Positions 44,531-55,513 of a stretch of 64,000 nt of DNA are shown here, one piece after another; the first letter of the stretch is position 1; every line of letters starts with the position of its first letter. Source of the stretch: Tuctoria greenei (taxonomy: Eukaryota > Streptophyta > Magnoliopsida > Poales > Poaceae); contig JAYESD010000003.1 of assembly GCA_036927565.1 (NCBI GenBank), positions 190,661,999 through 190,725,998 of the forward strand, read 5' to 3'. Below the pieces are notes generated by a model that saw only the letters and a list, made by a program, of their open reading frames with translations, did not search any database and had not been told where the DNA came from. The position numbers and the translations under genes are program-made.

Positions 44531-45439
44531 TGTAAAATCCCACATTTTCCTTCATATGAGGTTCAGTTGTAAATTGGTTGTTAACCCTAATGGAGACCCA
44601 TTTATAGCCATGCTTATAAACTTGAGCTCATCAAATCTTTTCTTCTACTCATGTTTAAATTTATTAACATGAGTAATGAACTTCACCAATAAACTTAGAT
44701 TAATTCTTTTGACCTCTCTTCAAAGTTGGGAATAATTTGAACAAAGATTTCTAGGCCAATTTAATATGCAGTAACAAATAGATATTCAAATTAATATAAA
44801 TTGAACATATACTACTATATATTTGGCCCTGTCAAATTTATTCAATTCAGAGGCCATAAATTTTTCTATGGTTTCCTAATACCAAATAGACTTCCTGCAT
44901 AGTTTCATAAATTTTGAACTTCATTTGCTATTTTATTTGAGACGCTTAGCAAATTCAAACCATGTTTTGAACTAAAGTTATGAATTATGTTCGACTAGAT
45001 TGAACATCAAGATTTGAACCCGCACTCATGGTCAGCATAACTTTCTTGACTTATTCCCATAGTTTCACAATTTTTGGAACTCAATTGCTATTTAAAACAG
45101 TGGCACCATTGAATTCCATCCAAATTCAAATTTGAATTTGAAATCAAAGTGAAACTTGGTCCAATTCAAAATCCAATTGCAGAATCAAATTCTAGATATT
45201 TATTTGAGCCTTCCCACAAAAATCTAGAATTTCTGGACACCATTTGGTAGGAGAATTGAAGTCCGCAGAGGAGGGACAGGGATAAGGGTCGTGGGACCCA
45301 CCAGTCAGTGGGACACACTCGCAGCTGTTCTGCACGCTGTTTTTCCAGCGTTCCTCAGCTCGACACCGTGCCGCATGCAGGGCACCACGGAGCTGCTCGC
45401 CTACCAGCTTCATGGCGTCTCCCCTACTCCTCCCCGGCC

Positions 45440-45447
45440 TATAAATA
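45440..45447 (+). promoter_or_regulatory. TATA box of Gypsy-2 5' LTR
   Basis: TATAAATA in a GC-rich setting, conserved in the other LTR at 56,426-56,433. It would start the genomic RNA. Confidence 0.75.
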
Positions 45448-47534
45448 CTCTCGCCTGGTCGCAATGGACACCACCCCGAGCACTCGCCTCTGTTTTCATT
45501 CTTCCGCCACTGCACCGCATCGCTGCCGCCATTCTCGACGCGCCGGCCAAACGACGCAAAGAATCGCAATGCTTCCAATAGCAAAAGGTTGCTCAACTAG
45601 TTGCCCTTCCTTCCTGTCCAATCGCTTGTTTGATTCACTGCTTATATGTGCAGTATTTCGAAGTTCCTCGACGCTCGCGGGTGAAGTCGCGAAGGGAAGC
45701 TTCCTGTTCCACGAGGACAGACACTTCGAGCCCGATTCCATCTTCCTCCTTGAAGCAATAAGGTGCACAAAGGTACCTAGATGCTTCTTGTGAAGCTTCA
45801 ACCACTGTCATGCTTCCTAGCTCCTTTATCTCGAGTTTTCTCCAAAATAGCTCATACCGATATCGATAGATTACCGGTTAAATTCCATTTCTATGTACGA
45901 TTAATTGTCAATCCAGCAAGGTATTATATCCTAGAGCTCCAGGAGCATCACCTCACAAAGATTGGGAGGATGACATCGAGAAACGAGGTCGTATTTTGAG
46001 TTTTCATAGCCGCCGGTTGAAAAGACGTACCTCACCATCGAGTTCAACTTTGCCGACGATTTCTCCCCAATCTGACACCCAAATCATCATCCTTGTAAAT
46101 CGTGTAGTAGCTGAAGTCGAGGAGCAGCCGGAAGCCTTGGAGGTCCAGCTGCGAGAAACTAACATAGACTCAAACTCGCATTCAGGCAAGCCCCGATTTG
46201 CATTTAAGTTCCTTACAGATTTTGCAGTTTTATTTCACATTACGTCTTCAGATGATTGTGCATTACGTTTAAGGTGTTTGACATCCACTTGCATGGCCCA
46301 CAAATGCTATGGAGTCTTTGGTAGGTCTATGGCCCGTTGAGTAGACACTGCTATGCTTATACTCATAGGAATTTGGTAGAAGTCGAGTAGTTGGAATCTA
46401 CTCGCGAGATAGGAATTTTATTACACGGGAGATTCTAGAATAAGAAAATGGTTTATGAATATGAAATTGAGATCGAGCAGTGGATAGGATGCAGTGAGAC
46501 GTGGTCTCACGTGCGTAGCCCTGCTTGTGTCGATTGAGGACCATTTCGTGTGCGGTCCTGCTGGGCAAGCTTGAATTGTACCGGCGACATACACTGGAGG
46601 AATGGGCTCCAGTAAACTGACGTAGCTTGATACTGGTTTGTCGAGGCATTCCGTTCCATTTTATAGGCGTGGGTTGAGGGCAACAAGGTGTAAATCAGTT
46701 GGTGGGCACGTCAGAGTACGCCCCACGCAGTGACCTCCTACTCGTGACGGATCGACTGATTCGACATTTGAGTGTTTAGTGAAAGGTGGCCATATATGAC
46801 TAGTAATGAATTGTTATGTAGGTACTGCTGAAAGTACTCGCCGGCATTTCGAAAGTGCATTTGTGTCGTGTTGTTCCGGGTATGTCCTGATTGCAATCAC
46901 CGTCCCTCGCTGTAATAGAGTACCACTTGTTCACTGCGTCGTGACATAGTAAATACTAAAGAAGTCAGACGAATATGATATATTGGTTAGAAATTGCATG
47001 AACAACCTTGTTTGGCTTAGAGATAGTACAATTAAAAGTTTATAGTTTCCCCATACTTTAGCTGTAATAGCATTATGTGCCTTGTGCACGTCATATCATC
47101 GGCAAAGCCTTTCTTGTTTGATTGTGGAGTCTATGATGTGTTGTGCCTGAGGAATGTCAGGTGCTAAATAAAACACGACTATAAGGATCCACTTATAGGT
47201 GAGTCCTTATGCTTTACTTACCTATGTTTAGTACTCATCCTTGCATATGTCTAGTGAGACGGGTTAGTCTTGCTGAGCCTTATGCTCACGTTTGCAGTTA
47301 ATGAGTTTTTGCAGATTATACGACTAATGACGGGTTTAATGATGAGGCTGCACCCCCTCCAGGGTTCACAGCCGAGTGGGAACCCTGCACGCCGTCGTGA
47401 ATTGCGTGTTGCTAGTGCAAAGTATCCAGGACATGGATGACTTTGCTTTTGCATAGCTAGTGCTGAGAGCAAAGCTATGATGTATAGTTCTCTTTCCTTC
47501 CGCTAGTACTTTTAAAACTTCCGTTGTGCTTGTC

Positions 47535-47540
47535 AATAAA
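47535..47540 (+). terminator. Poly(A) signal in Gypsy-2 LTR
   Basis: AATAAA about 110 bp before the LTR end, conserved at 59,527-59,532 in the 3' LTR. Confidence 0.6.
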
Positions 47541-47649
47541 GACTTGGTATTGTAAATTTGTTCTCGTTCTATTCTTGTATACTATTAGGTGTCGCATCAC
47601 ACGACACCACCCAATGAGATCCTTGGCGGTCGGGATTCCGGTCCCCACA

Positions 47650-49598
47650 GACATTGTATCAGAGCATCATTGGGAACAGTGTACTTGAAAAGAACATATT
47701 TTCAAAAATTAGGATTTGAGTGAGGAATTAGCTATATGCCCTTATAAGGAGTATTATTAGCATAAGATATACAGGTGGTAAACTAACTTATATGTTATTA
47801 ATTCTGTAACGACGCTCTGACGTTAGGTAAGAGGTAAGGTACGCCACCGTAAGCGGATCAATTGCGGTAAGCTCACCATGCGAGAGGTAGCATGGAAGTT
47901 TTCCGTGGCTTAGCACGGAAATGTTAATAGGAGTCTCTGAAACTTTCTATGTTTCTGAGAACCTATGACACGCGGTACCCCAGCGTGCTTCAAAGTTAGT
48001 GGGAGCCCCCGTCGGGTGGTTTATAACAAGATAGTATGCCTCTTTAGAATCATTCATATTCTAAGAGAGCATGCGAAACACGTATGCTCGAGCATGTATA
48101 AGCCGGTTCGTACGGGAGTCTTTGCTGTACAGACGTATTTACAGCCATGTACCTCGATACATGACCTCGCTCGAGGGCGACTCACACCAGAGTCGTATGC
48201 ATTTATTTTCATATGTATTATTGTGACTGCCTGTCGTGTTTCCCTGTGCCACCCTTGAGGTTTGAAGGTGTGAAAGGGGATTGTTTGTCTTTTGCATCAT
48301 TGACTACGGTAGCAACCCGTGTAGCACACGTTTGCGAGTGAACGATACTAGGACCACCTATAAACGTATCCAGAAATAACCGGTTAGAATTTTCTTTGGT
48401 GAGGTACGTAGTACCGTCGGTATAAACTTTGATACTTGACCATCCCCAATAACGACAAAAATTGGATGCATTATATTTTGGACAGTCCAACTATCAGGTG
48501 CTGGTGGGTGTGGACTCCGCAAAATAAAAATTCGATTCAAGATTGGGTTAGCATCAAGATTCTTGATTTCTGGCCAAAGTTTGCTCAACTTCGCCAGGTT
48601 GTAATATTGGTTAGCTAGAAATAAACATAGGGGTATGCTATATGGATGAAAATTTCTCGAAGTCCTCTACAACTTTTCTGTTGATCATCAAGGCAGAAAA
48701 GCTTGATAATCTATTGAAATTCGGAGTATGCTTAAACTACTCCAGATAACCCTGCCGTTGTACCAGTCTCGGTAATTTTGCTATAACTCACTGTAGAAAA
48801 GTCTTCTGCCTTATTGTTATATGTATCTGAAAAAGGGAGAAGCAGATCTACAGTTTTGTTATTTAAAGTTCCTCTTGATTCAAATTGGAGGCCATTCAAA
48901 TTTCGAGCTCAAAATAGTGAACTACAGGGCTGCTGTTGAACAACAGTCAGTTCATCTGTCAAATTTAGGTAGCTTTAGCTTTTGACCCAGAATAGTGACA
49001 TGGTCATATATATACATTTCTGAAAATCTTAGCAAGTCCACTATCAACTTCGTGTTGTACTCGTGGCCTAAATCTTGGTATAGCCGTGTTGAATTCCAAT
49101 GGTTGCAAACTTGGTTCTGGATGATCAGAACTTGAACAGTTGGCACCTAGTTTAGAATTAGCACACTATACCTATGTAACAAATGTTTCATGGCCTAAAT
49201 CCTTTACCACTGAATTGTTAAATTTATGTTATACAATTTTTATTTTGTCATTACCTCAAAATATTGTCATGATATACCTGTATAAATTGTGGAAATCACC
49301 ACATATACAGGGGAGGTTCTGTCAAAATTTCCAGAAAATATGGGTCAAATTAAAACCTGTATAGATTCTATTTCCTAGCTCACCTGGATCTGTATAAGTA
49401 CAATCTGGAAAGGCTGGAAAGCGTACTACAACTTTTATATTCAACCCAACACCTGGTTCTGATGTTTCCTGTATGAAAATTTTGAATTTATACAGGAAGG
49501 TCAGCTGGAACAGACTGTGATTACAACTCCAGTTTTAAATTTTCTTAAACTGTTGAGAGTTGGAAACCTTCTCATTGTTCCAGTATCTTTTTCACAGA
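47650..49598 (+). other. Gypsy-2 5' leader with primer binding site
   Basis: TTGTATCAGAGC at about 47,654-47,665, four bases after the LTR, is a variant of the Met-tRNA complementary site. The remaining 1.9 kb is without coding homology and carries only short frames. Confidence 0.7.
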
Positions 49599-50615
49599 TG
49601 GCTGATTCTATGGTATACTTGCCAAATGGATGGGTGTTCACGAAGTGTACATTGCTGAAGGGTTTTCCGGATTTGTTGATTGCAATGCTTCAACGGTTCG
49701 GATATCACGAAATATCGGACTATTGGGGCAAGGAGATCGATGATGGAGGAGTAATGAGGTGCACCATTTATGTGGATGTGCCTGCTGCTCCATTAAATAT
49801 TGGATGGGCCCCCTTTTTCCATCCAAGTTTAAGGAATTCAATTGGAAGACACGTGATGTTATGCCACAAGTGTGGCCATCATGAGGTTTTGCAAGCTTCA
49901 TTACCATGCTATGGCTGGCACTCCATTCGAGCTCTTTCCGGTCGACGGTAGAGCCGGTGACGAGTGGGCAAGTTAGATGGTGGCAGCATATGGGCATGCT
50001 GAAGAAGTACCCAAGATGATTTTAGCCTCATGTGCGGCATCAGCGTGCCAGGAAAGCCTTGACCAGCATATTAGCCTGGGAAAAATGATGAGTGGCCTGA
50101 AGCAGGCCTTGATTCGAGGGGATCACTTTGAAGGTGCCAACGATTCACTTAGGGCCACGGTTTCTCCCCTAAACCACCGTTTAAACTTAAGGGAGAAGCA
50201 GTGGCACCAGGCTATTCAAGCTCGATCAGAAGCTCGCATGAAAACACAAAACGCAGAAAGCGCGTTGGAAGCGAGTCAACTCGAGGTGCAACTGTTGGAT
50301 GAACAGCTGAGTGAGGTGACTCAAGAAAGGGATCAATCCAGAGGGGAAACTCAGGATTGGAAGGCTAGTTGCAAAAATGCACAGAAGGAACTGGAAGACT
50401 TGAGGATGTTTCTTCTGTAGGCTGATGTGAAATCTTTTGTTGCCGCGAAGTCATCTATGGTGGGTGGGGTAGCAACTCTTGATCCCGCAACCGCACCTAT
50501 GGCACCAACTTCGAATGAAGAAGAAGAAGAAGATCCCAAGGAAATCGAGTATGTCGAGTAGGACGTATTGGAGTGGGATGTGGCAGCACTTCTGCCATCA
50601 CGAGGCAACATATAG
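49599..50615 (+). pseudogene. Gypsy-2 extra ORF upstream of gag (orf0-like)
   Basis: From ATG 49,599 the frame reads MADSMVYLPNGWVFTKC and CTIYVDVPAAPLNIGWAPF. After frameshifts at about 49,815 and 49,880 it continues as AGTPFELFPVDGR and the frame 49,977-50,420, MVAAYGHAEEVPKMIL, followed by a coiled coil (ESALEASQLEVQLLDEQLSEV). It ends in an acidic EEEEEDPKEIEYVE tail and a stop at 50,613-50,615. Rice elements RIRE3 and RIRE8 are reported to carry an orf0 at this position. I do not recognise a biochemical function. Confidence 0.65.
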
Positions 50616-50942
50616 TTTAATAGTTGCTCGTGTGTTTTCTTTTGTGACCATGCTTGTGTCATATTAAGAATAGTAGTGGGTATGTCTAAGCTGATAAGAT
50701 GTGTATGACATCTCATGGGAACCAAGTATGGTAGAGATGTATTTCCGTAGTGGGAGTCAATCATTTTGAAGTACACTACTGTAAACTTGGTCATGAGATA
50801 ATATATCTTGTATAAAGTTTGTACTTTATCAATATATGTGAATGTGATGCGCTTATTTCCTTATCAAAAAGTCGTACTACTGAATGATAAACTGGATAAA
50901 GGAAAGAAAACATGTGCTGATTTTAAGTCATTTGGATGCAGA

Positions 50943-52919
50943 ATGCTGCGTACTCGCTCGACACCTAAAATGGGGGGATCCAGTCGTGGTCATGAGGACG
51001 AATCTCCAACCCAGGAGACAGCTGCAACACCGCAGCAACGAGTTCCTCCACCACCACCTCCGGAACTTCCAAGGAGTCTAGCGGAGGTTCTCGCCACGGT
51101 ACTTGGCTCATGCGACGAGCAAACGGAGTTACTACAAACTCTGGTCCAGCATTTATCCCGTCAAGGAGGGCGACCAGATGCGGGTCTACGACAACCTTCT
51201 CCGAGTTCGTACTCGGATTTCATGTCAACACACCTGTCGATCTTCATGGAGGCCGACGAACCATTGGAGGCGGACAACTGGCTCCGCTCAATTGAAGGGA
51301 AGTTCGGTTTACTACGAGTGACCGAACACCAGAAGACCCTGTTCGCGGCCCAACAACTACAAGGGTCCGCTGGTGCGTGGTGGGCGAATTACCTTGCCGC
51401 ACGACCAGTCGGCTACGCCGCGAGCTGGGAGGAATTTTGGAAGGCGTTTCGCGCCTATCACATACCTTCCAGTGTGATGAGAAGAAAGCTTCAAGAGTTC
51501 TCACAGCTGAGACAAGGAGGAAGGAGTGCTTACGAGTACTCCAAGATATTCAACCACTTGGCCCAATATGCTCAGGACCAAGTGAATACTGAAGATCGGA
51601 AGCGGGAATGCTTCTTTCGGGGTTTGAACCCCAAGATGAAGGACAAGCTTGCCTTGTTCAACAGCGGCAGCTTCAACAATATGGTCAATGCCACAATCGT
51701 ACAGGAGGACGCTACTAGGGAGCTACTCTCTGACAAGAAGAAAAGGAGTGCTCCGCAGGGCAGCGGAGGAGGTACTCCTCAGAAATACCGCATGGTGTAT
51801 CGATCACCATTCGACCAGAGGTGGAAGCCGCCATCGCGACCACCGATGTTTCGTGGTCGCCCATTCAACAACGCTGGCTTCCGCCCACAACATCAACAGG
51901 GGATGATTCCGCGTGCACCTCTACCTCCACCGCGTGCACTGGGATTTCGTCCTCCACTCCGTACCAGTCAGACCCCGTACACGTGCTATATGTGTGGACG
52001 TACGGGGCACTTTGCCAAGGACTGCCCGCAGTGCAGAGGACAGTCATCATACCAGGGGGCAAACCAGCCTCATAACCAGCCCAAGAAGCCAGCCACCATA
52101 ATCGGCAACGTCCATCACCTCGCCATCGTGGACATTCCGGAAGGCGCACCCGTACTCACGGGTACGTTCTCTCTCATTGGTCATCTCGTAGTCATCCTTT
52201 TTGACTCCGGTGCTTCCCATAATTTTATTAGGAAGTCGTATGTCAATCAATACCAATTGCCTATGATTTCCACAAAAACTCCATATATGATTTGTTCTCC
52301 GGGAGGCAAAGTAGTAGCAGATAAGATGGTCCATAGGGTACCTCTTAATCTGGGTGGGAACATATACCCTATCTCTCTCATTATAATGGAGCATCAGAAA
52401 TTAGATGTCATTTTAGGAATGGCATGGTTGCACTACAATGGTGCTATTATTGACATCATTTCTCGAAGAATATATCTAAATTCTACGGTCCACTCTGCCA
52501 AAATTCTCACTCTTGAGAGTAATATCCACGTGCCTCCAACTGCCGATAACACCGAAGCCTGTAAACTCGAAGATATTCCGATAGTATGTGAATATCCGGA
52601 CGTTTTTCCCGAAGATCTTCCTGGTATGCCACGAGAAAGAGATGTCGAGTTTAAGATTGAACTTGTACCGGGAACAGTACCAATCTCGAGAAGGCCGTAT
52701 AAGATGGCACCTAAAGAACTGGCAGAACTGAAAGAGCAGCTGAATGAACTATTGGACAAGGGTTTTATTCGTCCAAGTTCGTCACCTTGGGGCTGTTCTG
52801 CACTGTTCGTGGAAAAGAAGGATAAAAAATTGAGACTATGTGTGGACTATCGTCCACTCAATGCTGTCACAATCAAGAACAAGTATCCACTACCCCGTAT
52901 CGATATTCTGTTCGATTAG
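50943..52919 (+). pseudogene. Gypsy-2 gag, protease and RT N-terminus
   Basis: ATG 50,943 (MLRTRSTPK) is preferred over the upstream in-frame ATG at 50,808 because chromovirus gags start with a similar RTRST motif. In order: a Pro-rich N-terminus, the gag core (DNWLRSIEGKFGLL, WWANYLAARP, SAYEYSKIFNHLAQYA), the zinc knuckle CYMCGRTGHFAKDC (51,984-52,025), protease LFDSGASHNF (about 52,199-52,228), then RT FIRPSSSPWGCSALFVEKKD and LRLCVDYRPLNAVTIKNKYP. It ends at TAG 52,917-52,919, an early stop inside RT. This 1.9-kb frame is the best-preserved ORF of the window. Confidence 0.9.
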
Positions 52920-54147
52920 TTGGTAGGTGCTCGGGTATTTTCAAAGATGGATCTTCGCTCTGGTTATCATTAGATCAGGATTCAACCTGAGGATATACCT
53001 AAGACAGCATTCTAGATGAGGTATGGATTATAAGAGTAACTTATCATGTCCTTCGGATTAACCAACGCACCGGCCCATTTCATGTGTCTCATGAATTTGG
53101 TATTCATGCCGGATTTGGACAAGTTTGTCGTGGTCTTCATCGACGACATCCTTGTATACTCATAGTCCCGAGAAGAACATGCACAACATTTGCACATCGT
53201 ACTTCAGCGATTGCAGGACCACAAGTTGTACGCTAAGTTGAGCAAATGTGAGTTCTGGATCAACCAAGTGCCATTTCTGGGGCACATCATCTCTGCCGAG
53301 GGGATTGCAGTTGATCCAAGCAAGATTAAGCAAGTACTCAAATGGGAGTCTCCCAAATCTTTGCATGAAGTTTGAAGTTTCCTGGGTTTAGCTAGATATT
53401 ACCGAAGGTTCATCCCAAGCATTTCCTAGATAGCTAAACCAATCATGGAACTTCTGAAAAAGACAAGAGGTATACTTGGAAAAGGAATGTGAGGAGGGTT
53501 TCCAAGCATTGGTAAAACACCTCACGACATCACCAATATTTGCCCAACCAGACACAACAAGATCCTTTGATGTTTATTGTGATGCATCTAGAATTGGTCT
53601 GGGTTGCGTATTAATGCATGATAGAAGGGTGATCGCTTATGGATCACGGCAGCTTCGGAACCATGAGCAACATTAACCGACGCATGATCTTCAGCTCGAT
53701 GTCGTGGTACTAGCATTAAAGATGTGGAGACACTATCTATGGGGCAACCTACTACATCTCTACACTGATCACACAAGCTTGAAGTACATCTTCACCCAGA
53801 AAGAATTGAATATGCGACGATGAAGATGGTTGGAGTTAATCAAAGACTACGAGATTGAGATCCACTACCATCCCGGAAAGGCAAATGTAGACGCCGATGC
53901 TTTAAGTCGCAAGTCCCATATCAATAACCTTTCTATCACCTTGATAGAGGAAGAAGAACCGAGTCTCTACTTGGTTCCGTATGGGGCACTCTACAACCTA
54001 GCCCTCATTCCCACCATAAGGGAGGAAATTTTGGAGGCTCAGAAGAAGGACAAGGGCATATCCCATATTCGTCAATGAATGAGAAAGGGGTAAATGAAGT
54101 GTTTCTGAGGTGACGATGATGGTACCATCTGGTTCAAAGACCGCATC
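52920..54147 (+). pseudogene. Gypsy-2 RT (rest) and RNase H
   Basis: The same frame continues with stops: FSKMDLRSGYH (52,940), MSFGLTNAPAHF (53,048), catalytic VFIDDILVYS (53,134-53,163), LGHIISAEGI (53,279) and the LLKK end. RNase H has FDVYCDASRIGLGCVLM (53,566-53,616), LYTDHTSLKYIF and HYHPGKANVDADALSRK (53,863-53,913). At least eight nonsense codons are scattered through it. Confidence 0.9.
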
Positions 54148-55299
54148 GTGGTAGCCCGCAATGTGGAACTTTGGAAGAAAATTTTGGACGAGGCTCATTT
54201 GTCCAAATATTCTATTCATCCGGGGAGTAACAAATTGTACCAAGACTTACAGAAGAAATTTTGGTGGACTCGGATGAAGAGGGAAATAGCAAAGTATTTA
54301 TCCGAATGTGATACATGTCAACGAGTGAAAGCCGACCATCTGAAAGCACCCGGACCATTACAACTGTTGAGCATACCTGCCTGGAAATGGGAGGACATCA
54401 GCATGGATTTCATTGTTGGGTTACCTCTCACTTTTCGAAAACATGACTCGATTTGGGTGATAGTCGACCGACTCACCAAATCCACTCACTTTATTCTAGT
54501 CAATGTCAAGTTTGTGGCACGGCAATATGCAGAGCTATATATTGCCAGGATTTTATGCTTACACAGAGTACCCCGCACTATCATATCAGATCGTGGAACT
54601 TTGTTTGTTGCTCGATTTTGGGACCAGCTCCATGCATCCTTGGGTACCAAGTTGTTTCGAAGCTCAGCTTACCACCCACAGACTGATGGTCAAACGGAAC
54701 GAGTAAACCAAGTACTAGAGGATATGCTCCGCGCCTGTGCCATCCACCATGGTAAGAATTTGGATGATCATCTACCATTAGCAAAGTTTCCATACAACAA
54801 TGGTTACCAGACTAGCATTCAAATGGCACCATATCAACCTCTTTATGACCAAAAGTGTCACACACCGTTGAACTGGTGTGAATACGGTGAACAAGTAACA
54901 TATGGTATAGACTTGGTAAAGGAAGCCGAAGATCGAGTACGAGTTATTCAAGCCAACCTCAAGGCTGCTCAGTCTCGCCGGAAAAGCTATGCGGACAAAC
55001 GGCGTTGATCGCTTCACTTTGATATCGGGGATCACGTTTATCTTTGCGTATCCCAAATGAAAGGGACTCATCGTTTTCGAGTAAAAGGGAAACTAGCTCT
55101 GTGTTTCATCGGACCATTCACAATAAGTGAGCAGTGCGGACCTGTAGCCTATCGGTTAGAGCTGCCAGCATCGCTTTCAGAGGTCCACAATGTGTTCCAC
55201 ATTTCACAATTGAGAAAATGTCTCAAGGCCCCAGCAGAGGTCTGTATGGAGGATTTGGAAGCTCTCCAACCAGATCTTACTTACTCCGAACATCCAACC
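54148..55299 (+). pseudogene. Gypsy-2 integrase
   Basis: The 286-residue frame starts in the zinc-binding part (HPGSNKLYQDL to CDTCQRVK). It contains the full DDE core: Asp in SMDFIVGLP, Asp in IISDRGTLF and Glu in GQTERVNQVLE, all intact. TGA at 55,006-55,008 interrupts it in the C-terminal domain, which continues with PFTISEQCGPVAYRLELP and VFHISQLRKCL. The motifs are those of chromovirus integrases. Confidence 0.9.
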
Positions 55300-55455
55300 T
55301 AGATAATTGATGAGAAGACTCGTACCACAAGAAACCACACATTGCGTTTCTACAAGGTCTTGTGGGGAAACCACACCGCTGATGAAGCAACGTGGGAAAG
55401 CGAGGAATATCTTAAAACCAATTATCCGGACTTGTTAACATCGTATGTTCATTAG
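55300..55455 (+). pseudogene. Gypsy-2 C-terminal chromodomain
   Basis: After a TAG at 55,300-55,302, the frame reads IIDEKTRTTRN, LRFYKVLWGNH, EATWESEEYLK and NYPDLL, ending at TAG 55,453-55,455. Aromatic and acidic residues (FYKVLW, ATWE) match plant chromovirus chromodomains, which target integration to heterochromatin in relatives. Confidence 0.85.
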
Positions 55456-55502
55456 GTCTTTTCTTTTTATCCTTTTGTAATCTCGGGATGAGAATCTTTT
55501 AT

Positions 55503-55513
55503 GGGGGCAGGAA
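55503..55513 (+). promoter_or_regulatory. Gypsy-2 polypurine tract
   Basis: GGGGGCAGGAA directly precedes the 3' LTR start TGTAAAATCC. Confidence 0.85.

Larger units (their letters stand above)
44531..47649 (+). repeat. Gypsy-2 5' LTR (3,119 bp)
   Basis: It runs from TGTAAAATCCCAC to GGTCCCCACA. TATAAATA is at 45,440-45,447 and AATAAA at 47,535-47,540. It lacks the 1.15-kb segment present in the 3' LTR at 57,085-58,229 but has about 135 bp (46,735-46,870) that the 3' LTR lacks. Confidence 0.95.
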
